A stretch of 64,000 nucleotides of DNA from Benincasa hispida (GCF_009727055.1 NC_052359.1:15202028-15266027), one strand, 5' to 3'; positions 11,986 through 25,340 are shown, counted from the first letter of the stretch. Notes: a model not told the origin generated them from the letters alone. A program made the numbers and translations.

Positions 11986-13805
11986 AAAACTTATTTTCTT
12001 TTAGTTTTTAAAACATAGCTCAGTTTTAGAAAACATGAATAGATAATAGTAACTAGGCATGGAAACTTTTTTTTAACTCACAAAGCATAGAAGCTTATGG
12101 AGTAGTAGTAATGTTTATAAACTTGATTTTAAAAAACTCAAAAACAAAAAAACCGAGGTCTCCTAGTTAGCCATTTGGTCTCTGGATTTAGAAAATTAAG
12201 CATATTTTCTCTTAATTTCGTATAATAATTTGAACATTTTTTTTATGCAAAATAGTTGAATTCTTAGTTAAATTCTAAAAATAAAAAGAAATTTTTAAAG
12301 TTTTTTTTTTAGTTTAAAAAAATTTGGCTTGATTTTTTAAACCATTGTTAAAAACTAAATAGATAACAAAACAAGACATTTAGAGTTGAAAAGTGATAGT
12401 TTATAAATTTACTTTCTAAAAATTAAAAACTAATAACCAAATGGTTAGTAATTCAAGTATAATGAGAATGATACTTTTACATCATACAGGGTGATAGAAT
12501 TCAATTTGTGACCTCAAGGTTGATAGTATTTTATTTATTTATTATTATTATTATTATTTTTTATAAAAGTTATGGAATGATCAAAGTTATGGACTAAATT
12601 TATAATTTTGAAAGTTTTTTTTTTTGTTTTTTTTGTTTTTTGTTTTTTTTATTTAAAAAACTACAATAAATTTATAAGACAATTTATGTAAACATGTGGG
12701 AAATGTACCAATTACTTTAATATTAAAAGATATTTTCACTTCCATAAACTTTTTACATTAAAAAAGATAGTTAAGAAAAATTTTAAAATTACAACCCCTA
12801 AATTCGTGATGGTATGAATTTAAACTCTAAACTAACAATTATTAATATTTAAATCCTAAACTTAACAATTATAATTAAACTTCTAAATTGTTATAAGTGA
12901 ATCAATTTAGACACATTTATTAAGATTACATTTGAAACTTAGTCCATGCATTCAATTCTTACACTTTGTGTAGCCATTAAATGTATAAAATCAACGATTA
13001 GAATTGATGCATAGATAATATTTAAAGAAAATTTATTCAAGAGTATAAATTGATTCGTTTATAAAAATTTTAGGGATTTAATTGATGAATTAATAGACAT
13101 CAAAAATACGTTTATCAAAATAATAGATAATGTAATTGATACATTTACCAACTCTGTAATCGAAGTCTATCGTAGTATGTTCTAATATGATATCGATTTT
13201 TGTTATTTTTAATATATTGACTCATTTTCTTTTATCAGGAAATAGTCATTTTTTCCACGATCATCCACACAAACTAGTTTTATAAGTGGATGAAAAAAAA
13301 AGCTATTTTGAGCGGAGATTTCGACAAAAAAAAAAAACTAATTTGAAATGGGAAAACTATTTTGAGTTCGCTGAAAAAAGAACCAAAAAAGGGAAATAAG
13401 AAGGAATGAAAAAAAAAAAAAAATTAAGTGGATGATTAACACTTTTCGCAGGCTGCACAATCTGTCTTACAAAGTATTTCTAAAATTACTGTAAAATATT
13501 GGTTGGTTGCAATTTGGTCTCCACATTTTAAAATAGTCTGTTCAAGAAAAGGAAAAAAAAAACAGTTATTGTTGTTCTATTTTCTTTTTATGGTTTTTAG
13601 TTCAATAATTGTTGAGAAATTTTAAAGAATGTCTAAAATTGTGAATTGATTTTGAAAAATGTCTACTTTAATTATAAATGAAAAATGTCTAATAGTGAGG
13701 CACATGTGTATATCTATTGATTTGTATTTTTCTTTTTTGCCCTCCTAACTATCTTGTAAGCCAAGCTTCACACGTATTTTTTTTCTTCTTTTAAAAATAG
13801 ATTTA
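11986..13805. other. AT-rich intergenic stretch, no gene seen
   Basis: The sequence is strongly AT-rich with homopolymer A and T runs and an ATT microsatellite near 12538-12560. No open frame shows a known motif, and none of the local transposon families could be recognised. Confidence 0.6.
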
Positions 13806-15640
13806 GGGAGTGTTCGACTTACCAACATGAGTTGAGTTGAGTTGGGATAATATACCAACTCAATATTTGACCTAACAACTTTAAGTATTGGTGGAGTTGA
13901 GTTGGTTTAGTTTACCAACTCACCCCAACTCTCACTTCTTTCAATGTTTTCAATGGCTCCACCCATCGACTACTGTCGATAACTATCTTTGCCACACTCC
14001 AAGAACCAACTCTTGCTCTGACAACCACCTTTGCGCAACCAACTTTGACAACCAATTTTGGGTTTCGACAACTACATTCGACAATAAATTCCATGACCAA
14101 ATCCAACAACCACTTTCATAGGCTTCGACAACCACCTCCGACTACAAACTCCGACGAAAATCACCTTCGATGATCAACTTTGATGACCACCTTTGAGCAA
14201 GCAACTCCGGAAACCACCTCCGCAACTCCGGTGACCAACTTCGACAACTAAGGACCACTTCTATTGACAACTCCGATGACCCAACTCCAATAACCACCTT
14301 TGCACGACCAACTCCGACGATCAATTTTGGGTCCTAGCAACCACCTCTATTTCCAACAACAAACTCTGATGACCAACTCCGACAACCACATTCGCAGGCT
14401 TCAATAACCATCTCTAACTACAAACTTCCATGAAAATCACCTTTGATGATCAACTTTGAGGACCACCTTCGAGTGAACAACTATAACAACCAATTCTAAT
14501 ACCACCTTCATGCGACCAACTACGAGCTCCGACAACCACCTCCAACTATAAACTCTGGCGAAAATCATCTTGGATGATCAACTTCGACAACCACCTTTGC
14601 GCAACCAACTCCGACGACCAACTTTAGGCTCCGAAAACCATCTCCGACAACAAACTTCGGCGACCAACTCCAATACCACCTTTACGCGACTAACTTTAGA
14701 CTTTGACAACCATCTCCAACTACATACTCCAGCAACAATCATCTTCGATAATCAACTTGGACAACTACTTTCGACTATTATAAGATCGATGACTGTTAAA
14801 GTATGTTAAAGGGTGTTGATTATGTAAATAATATTGTTTTATCTACATTAAGTGTAATATTTATATGTAGAAATTTGTAAATTTTATTGAATTCACATAT
14901 CAACGAGTGCTAGTAATATTTGGAAAAGTATGTATGCAGATGAAAAGTATGTAATACATAAAAAAAAATCATAAAATAGATATTTTTTTCCTAGAACATT
15001 TTATGGCAAGAAATAGTGAAAAATAGAGATTTGTTCTCTGATGATCCTTCAAATTTGGAGGAACTGAAAGTGAGTGTTGAAGAAATGTGATGACATTCCA
15101 TTGGTTGCTAAAATGATGGGGGAGATTCAACTAAAAAAATTAACAAAAGAGTAAAAGTATAGTGTAACAACATAAAGAAGAAGAAAAGGAAGAAGATGAT
15201 GAAATTCATGGAGAAAAATTATGAATCAAAAGTTTTGATTTCTTTTTTATTTAATTATATTTCTGTAAGAAATGTAGTAGATTAATTGTTGTTCATTACC
15301 CATAAAGAGAGAAAGAAAGAAAGAAGGAGAGAAAGAAACAAACAAACAAACAAATACTTTAAAAATTAAAAGAAAAAATTGCAATCCATATTTTATTCAA
15401 CACAAAGATAGATAGAATTATTGAATAATCAAAATGAAAATAACCATCATAAAAGCAGATTATTTAGAGTTAAAAAAAGTGTACCAAATATATCAAACAT
15501 ATGAACTCAACTCTGCACGTCAAACATAGACATATGAACTCAAACCAAATAACTCTGTACCTCAAATACAGACATATGATCTTCACAGACATATGAACTC
15601 CACAAGCATCATATCTCAACTCAGCGTCTCAAAAAATCCC
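13806..15640. repeat. Terminal-repeat family with CAACTCCGAC core, copy 1
   Basis: The left end reads GGGAGTGTTCGACTTACC followed by ACCAACATGAGTTGAGTTGAG. The right end carries CATATGAACTCAACTCTGC-type words and finishes CGTCTCAAAAAATCCC, a poor inverted match to the left end. The flanks are TTA (13803-13805) and TAG (15641-15643), so a TTA/TAA target site is possible but imperfect. The core at about 13960-14790 is a degenerate short-period array of CAACTCCGACAACCACC words. No transposase is recognisable. The same ends and core recur at 46287, 57086 and 62305. Confidence 0.6.
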
Positions 15641-17179
15641 TAGGTGATTTTTATGTGTGCCTTATCGCCTTTTTTCTGTTTTAAAATAGATTTACGTGGT
15701 TTATTGGCTAGTTTTGAGATAGATTCTTTTGGATCTTTGTTAGGATATGTTATTTTTTTTACTTGTTTTGAATTCTAAATAATATTTCCTCTTAATTTAG
15801 CATAGTTTTATTGTACTTAATCAAGCTGTATATTGCTCCTTGGAAGAAAAGAAGTGGCTCGAAGCTTCTCAAACATCTATTTGATGACAGACAAATTGGA
15901 ATCCATTCTACCACCGTCTCTGTGTTGTAGCCCCATCAATGACATTGCTCTCTTTCTCTCTCTGAGATCTCCCATCCAACACTTCGTCCTCTCTTTCAGT
16001 TCTTCCTCCCTCTTTTGGATTTTGTTGTTTAGACTACTTTGCAAACAACTGATTAGAGTATTCTACAATGTGGTAGGTGGGATAAAAATAATAAGCACCA
16101 TTACTTTAATTTTAGTTTCTTTCCATGTGCCACTTGACTCCAATTTTGAACATTTCAGAGAGCGTATTAGGAGAAGTTGTAACATGGTGGTAATGAAGGT
16201 ATTTCTTGACTAACTATGCATAGAAATAGATTGCATGAATATAACCTAATTATATTTACCAAAGAAAAACGATGCTATATCTTAACTACACTATCTATAC
16301 ATGGTAACAAGTAGAACAAAAATGACATACCTACAACACAGCCACGACACAAACTCAGTCTGGATAGTCATGACGATAAATCTGGACAGTGGTAGGCTAG
16401 TCGACGAGGCTAAACTACATTAGAATAGGATGAACTCAAGTGAATCCGACAGTCACAGAGGTGGTCGGATCTAAGTGGGGATAACGACGTTAAGAAGAAA
16501 GACAACTATCAACATCCTTGGTTAATGCTAATTGTTTCAAAGGATTTGACACCTTCAAATACACTGTCTATGTAAGGTAAAAATAAGTAGCTCACCCATA
16601 AGGTACAAACAACATGTGTATTATAAATAGAGGAAACATTTATGTTTTCCTTTCTTTATTGGGGAGGAGATGGCGGAGAATATGAAGGGATTTGAGATGT
16701 CAGTTTAATGGGATGATTTGAGAATATGAAAGGGTTTGGGACGATGGAGAATATGAAAGGATTTGAGATATCAGTTAAATGGGGTGAGAGGGTGATTAAT
16801 GTTGATTTAGGAGATGTGTCAAATGCATGCTAATTCTTAGGGTGGTAGGTGTCATTATTTTGATTTTAAATTGCCAGTCTTGGGATTTACACCATAATGT
16901 GTATAGACTTTGTATTTGCTTTATAGAGTTTTATTTTTGTTTTCATATTGACTTTAAATTTCTTCCTAGACATTGTATTTGGATGTACACAGTTTGAGGA
17001 CAGCTTTTCGCTTTCATACAAAAATTTGTTTTTCTTTTTGTTTTGTATAATCTTCCATTGATTCTCAATTTAATATTCCTTCAATTTCCAATTTTTGTTA
17101 GGTTGGATTATAATTCCAACATTTACGATAGTTTTGAAAATTTAATTACATTTTGATTTTATATTGTTTAATTTTGTTG
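15641..17179. other. Unassigned sequence with a promoter-like TATA and short tandem repeat
   Basis: A 126-codon open frame at 15833-16213 has no motif I recognise. At 16622-16629 a TATAAATA box precedes a short frame starting ATGGCGGAG, which stops after 12 codons. From about 16675 to 16790 the phrase GAGAATATGAA(A)GGGATTTGAGAT recurs two to three times with spacer changes. I see nothing that establishes a gene. Confidence 0.35.
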
Positions 17180-17915
17180 TGTCAAGGGTATATAGATGTC
17201 TTAGTCTATTGTATTTTCTCTTTGTATCTCAACCTTATGTATATTATATATTTGTATATATTTATAATTCATTAGAATATTAGTCCAAATGGGAGATTGT
17301 TGGGAATGTCCTAAAACTCGCATTTCGTATAAATATTTAAATAAAATATTTTCAATTTTATAAAATTCAAATTCTGATTTGAATCTTTTGATTAAGCTTA
17401 ATCTTATTTTTTTTTATTAATTTTAAAAAGAACATGAAAATAGAAGTCTATACGATAGACTTCTTCTTTCTAAACGATCGAGTATTTAGTCTATACGATA
17501 GACTTCATTCATCTCCCATTTGCTCGATTGTCTACCTCATGCTTTCCTCAATCCAAAATCGTACAAAGCCCATAACTCCTAGATTCTCACACCAAGAATA
17601 CCAAGGTAACCATTGTGGTAGTGTTCTAGTTTCGTTCGAGGTTCGAGGTTCATCCAGACGTTCATTGAGATCGTGTTTTGATCGTTGTGATCGAGTTCGT
17701 ACTGTGGAACCAGTTGTTGAACAATCAAGGGATACTTAAAGAAAGATTATTCAAAGTTTGCATACTCTATCCCTGTTTGTTCATTTATAAGGAGCATGCT
17801 GTAATTTATAGTATATGCATAATCGTTTCCGTTTAGACTGTAATTGTTGTGTTCATTCTCAATGGGATTTGGAACGATCCAATTCCACTTACTGGATCTC
17901 GATTTAAAGTTCTTT
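17180..17915 (+). mobile_element. Copia 3' internal tail plus LTR (left LTR of the 17-21 kb element)
   Basis: 17180-17297 matches the 3' non-coding tail at 20345-20466 (shared CTCAACxTTATGTATATTAT and TTGTATATATTTATAA words), ending in the polypurine word GGGAGAT. The LTR starts at 17298 with TGTTGGGAATGTCCTAAAAC. The LTR runs to about 17915, where TTCATTCTCAATGGGATTTGG marks its 3' part, and coding sequence of integrase follows within a few bases. There is no primer site, gag or protease between the LTR and integrase. Confidence 0.65.
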
Positions 17916-17925
17916 CAATTTCGTC

Positions 17926-20340
17926 GATTTTGTTGATGATTATTCATGATATGATTATATTTACCTGATGAGTCACAAGTCTGAAACTCATGAAAAGTTC
18001 AAAGAATTTAAGACAGAAGTTGAAAGCTTATTAGGTAAAAGAATTAAAACACTTCGATCACATCGAGGTGGTGAGTATATGTATTTACAATTCTAAAACT
18101 ATCTAGTAGTTCATAGAATTCAATCCCAACTCATAGCACTTGGAACACCACAACAAAATGGTGATGTAGAAAGGAGAAATCGAACCTTGTTGGACATAGT
18201 TCATTCAATGATGAGTTATGCTAAATTACCTCAATCCTTTTGGGGGTATGTAATGCACACTGTTGTATATATTTTGAACCTAGATCCCTCAAAAAGTGTT
18301 TTGGGAACACCATATGAGCTATGGAGAGAACGTAAAGGTAGTTTACGTCACTTAGAATCTAGGGATGCCTGACACATGTGTTGATGCAAAACTCTAAGAA
18401 ATTGAAACGACATTTAAAACTATGGCTATTTGTAGGATACCCTAAAGAAAAAAAAAATGTGGATTTTTTTTATGATCTTCAAGATGATAAAGTATTTATA
18501 TCGACAAATGCTATATTCTTAGAAGAAGATCATATTAAGAATCATCAACCTCGCAGTAAACTAGTATTAAAGGAAATGTCCAGAGAAATTACAAATTCAA
18601 CAAGAGTTGTTGATCAAGCTGGTCCATCAATAACAGTTGTTGCTTCATCACATCCTTCTCAAGAATTAAGAATGCCTCGACATAGTGAGAGGGTTATACG
18701 ACAACCTGATCGATACATGGGTTTAACAGAAACTCAGGTCATCATACCTGATGATGGCTTGGAGGATCCATTAACCTTTTAACAAGTAATGGAAATTGTT
18801 GATAGGGATCAGTAGATAAAAGCCATGGACCTAGAAATGGAATTGATATACTTTAGTTCTATCTGAGAACTTGTAGATCAACCAGATGGGGTAAAAACCG
18901 TTGGTTGCAAGTGGATCTGCAAGAGAAATCGAGATCAAACTGGTTAGGTGCAGACCTATAAAGCCAGACTCGTGGCAGAAGGTTTTACCCAAAGAGAAGG
19001 GGTAGACTATGAAGAAACCTTCTCTCCTGTTGCCATGATAAAATCTATAAGAATACTTTTATCCATTGATAGATTTTATGACTATGAAATATGACAAATG
19101 GATGTCAAGACAGCCTCTTTGAATGACCATCTTGATGAAAGTATTTACATGTCTCAACCCGAAGGGTTTATTGAATAGAGTCAAGAGCAAAAGGTTTGCA
19201 AGTATAAAAGTTCCATTAATTTATAGGTTAAAACAAGCATCTAGATCCTAGAATATAAGATTTAACATTGCGATCAAATCTTATGGTTTTGGCAAAATGT
19301 TGACGATCCTTATGTTTACAAGAAGATAGTCAACAAAAGTGTAGCTTTCCTTGTCTTTTATGTTGATGATATCTTGCTCATTGGGAATGAGACAAGTATT
19401 CTTGTTGACGTAAAAAGATGGCTAGCAATGTAATTCCAAATGAAAGATTTAGGAGATGCACAATACGCTCTTGGAATCCAAATAGTTCGAAATCACAAGA
19501 ACAGAATGCACTTTCTCAACTATCTTATATTGACAAGATGTTGTCAAGGTATAATATACAAAATACCAAAAATGATACGTTACCTTTTAGACATGAAATT
19601 CATTTGTCAAATGAACAGTGTCCTAAGACACCTCAAGAAGTTGAGAAAATGAAAAGAATTCCATTTGCATTAGCAGTTGGGAGCCTGATGTACGCTATGT
19701 TGTGTACACGTCTTGACATATGCTTTGCAGTTGGAATTGTTAGCAGGTTCCAATCTAACCCTAGACATAATCATTGGACTGTTGTTAAGAATATCCTCAA
19801 GTATCTTCTGAGAACGAGGGACTATATGCTTGTTTATAGGCCTAAGTATTTGATCCTTATAGAATACATTGATTCTTATTTTCATATTGATATAGATTCT
19901 AGGAAATCTACTTCGGCATCACTTTTCACTCTTTAGCGAGGAGCTCTAGTGTGAAGAAGCATCAAGCAGAGTTGTATCTTTGACTGCACGATGGAAGCTG
20001 AATATGTAGTTGCATGTAAAGCAGCTAAAAAAATTGTATGGCTACGCAAGTTCCTGATAGATTTGGAAGTGGTTCCAAATATGCATCTACCTATCACTTT
20101 GTATTGTGATAACAGTGGAGCAGTTGAAAATTTAAAGGAACCAAGAAGCCACAAATGCAGAAAATATATCGAGAGAAAGTAACATCTCATCAGGGAGATA
20201 GTACATCGAAGAGACTTGATAGTCATGAAGATAACCTTTTAAGATATTCTTACTGATCCATTTACGAAGGCCCTCTCGGCGAAAGTGTTCGAGGGCCACC
20301 TGATTGGATTAGGACTACGAGCTTCATTATCTAGGGCAAG
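17926..20340 (+). pseudogene. Copia polyprotein remnant: integrase, RT, RNase H
   Basis: Integrase starts near 17930 with FVDDYS, followed by TLRSHRGGEYM, then GTPQQNGDVERRNRTLLD and SFWGYVMHTVVYILN (about 18140-18280). The C-terminal integrase region has LFVGYPKEKK and LEEDHIKNHQPRSKLVLKE (to 18780). RT includes [34 protein letters not shown] and the catalytic YVDDILLIGNE (YVDDILL at 19359-19379). RNase H has TRLDICFAVGIVSRFQ, DSRKSTSA, CTMEAEYVV and DPFTKALSAK. Many stops and several frameshifts break the frame. Domain order INT-RT-RH is copia-specific; motifs resemble the Tork/Tnt1-type branch and the fragment at 3727-4943. Confidence 0.85.
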
Positions 20341-20466
20341 TGGGAGAATGTCAAGGCTATATAGATGCCCTAGTTTATTATATTTTCTCTATGCATCTCA
20401 ACATTATGTATATTATATATTTGTATATATTTATAACTCACTGGAATATTAGTCCGAGTGGGAGAT

Positions 20467-21356
20467 TGTTGAAAATATCCTAAAACTCGCCGTTCGTAAA
20501 TATTGGAAGCATCTATTTTTCAATAAAAGTATTATTGAGTTTTTCATTCAATAAAATGTTATTGATATTGCATTCTGTTATAAAAATCCAATAAACGAAT
20601 CCATGGCTATAATATGAATACGTTAACTTTATGTAGAGATATAAATATGGATCAAGTTTTAGTATATGTCAAAATGGTCTATAAGTATATGGATGAGATT
20701 GGGTACCTCATCTTGACAACACTACTGAATGCGGCCCACTTTGTATACCAATACAAATGATGTGATCCCAAAATCATTCATGTGGAGACATGCAAGTGGA
20801 GGCATCATATGCAAAGGATGTTTGCATAAGACCAAACCTCGAAATAGTCACTTTTCCTTATAACGACCATTTACTGTTAAAACTGACTATTTCAAATTCG
20901 ATGACCTAGGGTAACTCAATCTTAATCCTAAACTAACTATGAACTCTTGTTTATTTGGGATTATCCTTTGATCTGCACAGGTCAGAGTCGTTCCATAACA
21001 CTGCTCAATAAGCCTCTCATTTTGGGATAAGACCGGATAGATAGTTGGAGACATAGTTCTACAAGATGAAATTCACTCCTACCCAATTTAGGGTTAGTAG
21101 ATAAGTTGTTCCCTTAAATACTGGCTTCTGGTTTTGCACAAAGGGGCCCCACCCTCTCATGGTCAAGAGGGATATGGTTTATTAGTTGGACTATAAACCA
21201 ATTGTTCAATAGAGGATCAGTGAGCTTAAGGAGCAAGATGTATTTACAGAGGTAAACCGGTAATTTTGACCTAGCTATAAATACGAATGACCTGGTTAAA
21301 ATAAACAGAAATATATCTACAGTGAGGAGAGTACAACTATCTTGCAGGACTATGTC
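20467..21356 (+). mobile_element. Copia 3' LTR (truncated)
   Basis: The polypurine tract GAGTGGGAGAT is followed at 20467 by TGTTGAAAATATCCTAAAAC. The LTR body shares blocks with the reverse LTR at 39271-41215, including the words around GACCATTTA, CTCATTTTGGGATAAG and TCTACAGT. Similarity ends near 21356, so the 3' part of the LTR is missing. Confidence 0.65.
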
Positions 21357-21639
21357 CCCAACAATTTTAAAATTCCTAGACATCTTTAAAACCTTAAACC
21401 AAACGGTTTCTAAGGAAATTCGAAAAACTCCTAAACTCATATCCTCGATCAGTTTGTAATGTTTTTATCTTTTTCTCAAATTTATTCTTAATAAAATTTT
21501 TATATTAAATAAAGGATTGGGAGGATGGACTCTTATGGTTGAGATGATAGATATAGGTCAATCTAGTGAAACTATAAACTAAACTAATCTAGTATCTATA
21601 ACCCAAGCTAGATGTTATTGGTGATAGACCCATAGATCA

Positions 21640-22129
21640 CAAGCTATAAGCAATTGTTTAGCACTAGGCTCTGACTCTTTAAAAGTAAGAACATGAGATT
21701 TTCCATACTGATAGACATTGCGAAACAGGTTAGTTTCATTATTAAGAGCAATTACATTTGCAGACTTGAAAACATTTGAAAGAATTCCGTTTAGATGGAT
21801 GGCCTAGCCATTGGTGCCCCACATCTCTAGACACGTCAAATTGGCTCAAAAAGGAAATATTTGAAGACTCACCTATAGAACTTAACTCAAAAGAACTAAA
21901 ATTCAATATAAATTCTCTTTAGATGGCAAACTAAGAAAATGTTGAACTTGGGATGAATTGGACATGGCAAGCAGAAGATCTAGTTGATAGCGTACATTTT
22001 TAAATGTGTCTTTAAAACAACACCCTCCTTGTTTCCTTGTCCTTAACTAAGCAATAAGAAGAGTGAAACTCAACGAATTAAAACAACAAAATGACAGCAC
22101 AAGTATGTTATGAAACCAAAAATAGTAGT
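21640..22129 (-). pseudogene. Copia fragment: gag-pre-integrase region, left of the CACTA insertion
   Basis: On the minus strand 21794-21820 encodes GHQWLGHPS, the HxRLGHPS signature of the copia gag-pre-integrase domain. Upstream is a KDTFKNVRYQLDL-like stretch where such proteins have GxLKNGLYxxDL. The frame is broken. It is the continuation of the gag fragment at 25952-26700, separated from it by the CACTA element. Confidence 0.6.
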
Positions 22130-22145
22130 TGACACTAGAAGAATT

Positions 22146-22345
22146 TCGGGCTTTAATGTCGGTTTTAAACCGACATTAAAGATAGTGTTAGTAAAGCCCT
22201 TTAATGTCGGTTGTCTTTGATGTCGGTTTTAAACCGATATTAAAGGGCTTTAATAACACTGTCTTTAACGTCGGTTGCAACCGACATTAAAGCCATTTAA
22301 TGAAATTTGCAACCGATATTAAAGCCCTTTAATGTCGGTTGTAAC
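22146..22345. repeat. Left subterminal repeats of the CACTA element
   Basis: The word AATGTCGGTT or its complement AACCGACATT recurs about eight times with small variants, often as back-to-back palindromes such as GTCGGTTTTAAACCGAC. In CACTA elements such subterminal motifs bind the element's own regulatory protein; here that role is inferred. Confidence 0.85.
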
Positions 22346-23759
22346 TGAAGCCCAAGAATAAAATGAAGCCCTTTAAACCGACATTGAAGTCCAGAATCTG
22401 TCCGTTTTATCAATTATTGTCCTTTTTTTTTAAAAATTTCGTTGCTGAATCCATTTTATTGGTCAGAAATTATAACATGACACATCATCATCGAACGTTG
22501 TGGCTATGACATATTATTCATGTATGGATTGTAAATTTATTATATTTAATCTGCAAATTCTGCTATAAAATTATAATTTAAAAGGTTGTACAATAATTCA
22601 AGATTTGAAAACACAAATTACAAGTAATACAAACATTATGATTTTACAAACACTATGAGTTTACTGTCCCTCTCTACTTGGTAAGTATAGATCCCTTTAT
22701 AATTCTTCTTGAACAGACCCCTCCAGCTTCAGCAGTATCTAGTTATAGGCATCTTTATCTGACTACTGTTGTTCAAAGGATCACAAATAAAAAAGGTTTA
22801 AGACAAAGGATTGAAAGTAAAAATATGATCAGAATTCATATTCAACTAACCGTGTTTATTGGGAATATGCATAAATGGTACATTCAAGACAAAATTCTTG
22901 TAGTGAATGTGTTGGATCTAGAGTTCCCCAAGAAAAAGCATAAAGAGGTTGTGATACCAAATCTTTACTCCTTTGTTGCACCTGCAAAACAAGAAAACTC
23001 AATAGTTGAATAAATGAGAGAATCTTCTTTTTCAAAATCTTTACTCCTTTTTCAATAATCTTATTTTTCAAAATTTTCGACAACATAACGATGTTACCAC
23101 AACAAAACCAAAAATTTACCTTGAACTTGTTCAAAGAAACACACTCCCAAAAATATTTCACAACCACTTGTTCTCAACATAACTATAAGAATTTCTAAAA
23201 AATTAATATTCAAGAACACATACATCAATAAGCAAATTTAGCTCACAATGTACTTCAAATCTCAAAAGTTGTCACAAAAACTACCATAATGCATGAATAA
23301 CCCACAAACTACCATAGTGTAACCCACAAACTCAAACACCTTGAATCAAATCTAAACTACAAATAAATAGTACCCATGAGTCATAAGCTGGTGTTACATT
23401 CTAATCCAATATGGTCCAAAGAGAAATAAGCACACTATAACTTCTTAAACAGGAATTTCCATATCATTAGAGTCACTTGAAAACACTTAGAAACTGTGCT
23501 TAAAACTGCAAGTATTCAAAAATGCACTTACTAGGAACAATTTTTACGTGAATCCCTTGCTGTTGCAAGAAATCCATCTCCTCCCCACCCCTTCCAAACA
23601 CCTAAAAAACATACAAACAACACCATTAAAAGTATAGGGTAGAAATCCATCTGCTCCCCACCCCTTCCAAAAGTTGATATCAATAGATATAGCCAATTAC
23701 ATATCTCCAGCTCTTCTAACTCCATCTAAACCATCTCTCTTAGTTCTCATCAGTTTTCA

Positions 23760-24110
23760 AATTGAAAAATTACAGAAATGGAAGAACAGAAGTTCCAAAA
23801 TCCAACACAACAAATATATGTTGAGTTTGAAGTCAGTAAATGAAATCTCAAATCACAAAAACCCATAAAACTTCATATTCTTTAGTTTAAATATGGATAA
23901 TCAAAAACTAATATGAAAATATGAAAATAGGACCTTTAAAAAACAGAAAAAATAGAAGAACAAATGCTCCAAAATCCAACACAACAAACAAAAGTTAATT
24001 TTGCGGTCAATAACAAAATCCCATGAAATTTTATATTCAAATGCAGAAATAGAAGAACAAAAAGCTCCAAAAACCCATAAAAACTTGTATTCTACCTCTT
24101 TGCATTCAAA
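23760..24110. repeat. Diverged tandem repeats inside the CACTA element
   Basis: Three decayed copies share GAAGAACA(A/G), CTCCAAAATCCAACACAAC and a tail ending AAA(A)CTTxxTATTC, starting near 23770, 23940 and 24045. A further pair of ATCCATCTxCTCCCCACCCC words occurs at about 23571 and 23647. No coding function is apparent. Confidence 0.6.
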
Positions 24111-24936
24111 ATTACTCCCAGAAACAACTTGAAACGATCCAAACAATGTGCGCATAGTGTGCCTTTGAACTTCCCATTCGACACGAACCGATCAAGAAAC
24201 TTCTCATCGGTAAGAACCCTTTCCTCGCCGCTGTCAAGCTCAAAAGCACTGCTACAAAATTCTGGCAAATTCATCTCTTCCTTTCTTCTGATCACTCCTT
24301 CAATCTGCTCGCCTCCTCCGAACTATTGATCATTAGAGTGTAAATTATGTCTATCTATGATTCCCTTCATGCTTCAGAAAGTCAAACACAGATAGTAATA
24401 TAATCAATGGAGGAAATGACTAAACAATAAGAAATTAATGATAATGAATTCATGTTTCCACTCCAATCTTTATAATTTAGAGAGATCAAAGAGTCAAGCA
24501 TAAACATCGTTATCATAACTGCAATAGTTAGAATTGAGTGACTGAAAAGTTCAGTCATCACTATTACCATAAACCTCGTTGTTGATGAGAAAGCTAGGCT
24601 CGAGGCATGATTTATAGTTTTCATTTAGCCTTTTCTGTTTGTTATGACAAAATTTATGAGGCACTACTTTACAAGAATATCCTCTTGTATCCATTATCGA
24701 ATTGGTTAATATCCTTATTTGTTCTCATCTTTTTCCGTAAGATTGTTGTAAGCAAAGTACATGTGTTTTCTTTGGTTAGTTCTTTATTTCTGTCTCGGTT
24801 CTCACCCTTTTTAATAACATACTGTCCTTTATAAATGGAATTAAAGTAGGTTCGAGAAACGTAGAACTCAGAAAACGTGGGAAACTGATTACAGTTTTTG
24901 TTTCTGGAAAAAATAAAATATAAGAAAGAGAGAAAT

Positions 24937-25118
24937 CTTGAGCTGGAATACTCAAACAACTTTCTAGTGGTGGAGAAGATAATGAGGGCAACATCGACAT
25001 CGCATAAAATGGAAAGCTCTTTAGCTTTGTTGAAAAGTCCCCTCCGACGCTTGGAGAAAGTGATCTGCCTCGCAGTGGCGTTATCGATCTTCCTGATCTG
25101 AATTTTCTCCTTCACCAT
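24937..25118 (-). pseudogene. MADS-box first exon, SVP/AGL24-like, captured in a CACTA element
   Basis: The minus strand starts ATG at 25118 and encodes a 60-residue MADS DNA-binding domain: [18 protein letters not shown] at the N-terminus, then [22 protein letters not shown] and KLFEYSSS. The [18 protein letters not shown] start is typical of the SVP/AGL24 (StMADS11) clade of flowering-time and dormancy regulators. The 182-bp length fits the usual first exon of MIKC-type MADS genes. The frame is intact, but three normally fixed positions differ (NKA for KKA, CDVDVA for CDADVA, TTRKL for xxGKL). The dinucleotide after the expected exon end is AT, not GT, so normal splicing is doubtful. No I, K or C domain exon follows. 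I read it as a captured gene fragment. Confidence 0.8.
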
Positions 25119-25340
25119 TTCAATCTCTATAACTAGCTATAGCCTTGCTTTATGATAGAGAAACACTGAGAAAATTGAGAGAGAAACATGAAAAAAGTTC
25201 AGATAAAATAGTTTCAGTTAGAGAAATTTGTAGTTTCGTGAAAAGAAACAGTAAAAGGCCGAACTAACCAGTGAACAATTGAAGGAATTGAGCCAGAAAT
25301 AGAAAATCCGAAATAGGCCTCACAGGAACGGAGAGGGACA

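Noticed and set aside
13803..15643. Firm classification of the terminal-repeat family as PIF/Harbinger with TTA/TAA duplications
   Set aside because: Only some flanks read TAA or TTA; left and right flanks do not match in any complete copy, and no transposase is present.
15833..16213. A 126-codon open frame with a hydrophobic middle segment
   Set aside because: No motif, start context or neighbour supports a gene, and frames of this length occur by chance in this window.
22678..23013. A 111-codon plus-strand open frame inside the CACTA element as a gene
   Set aside because: No recognisable domain, it runs against the strand of the MADS exon, and no promoter or splice signals stand out. It is mentioned only within the element.
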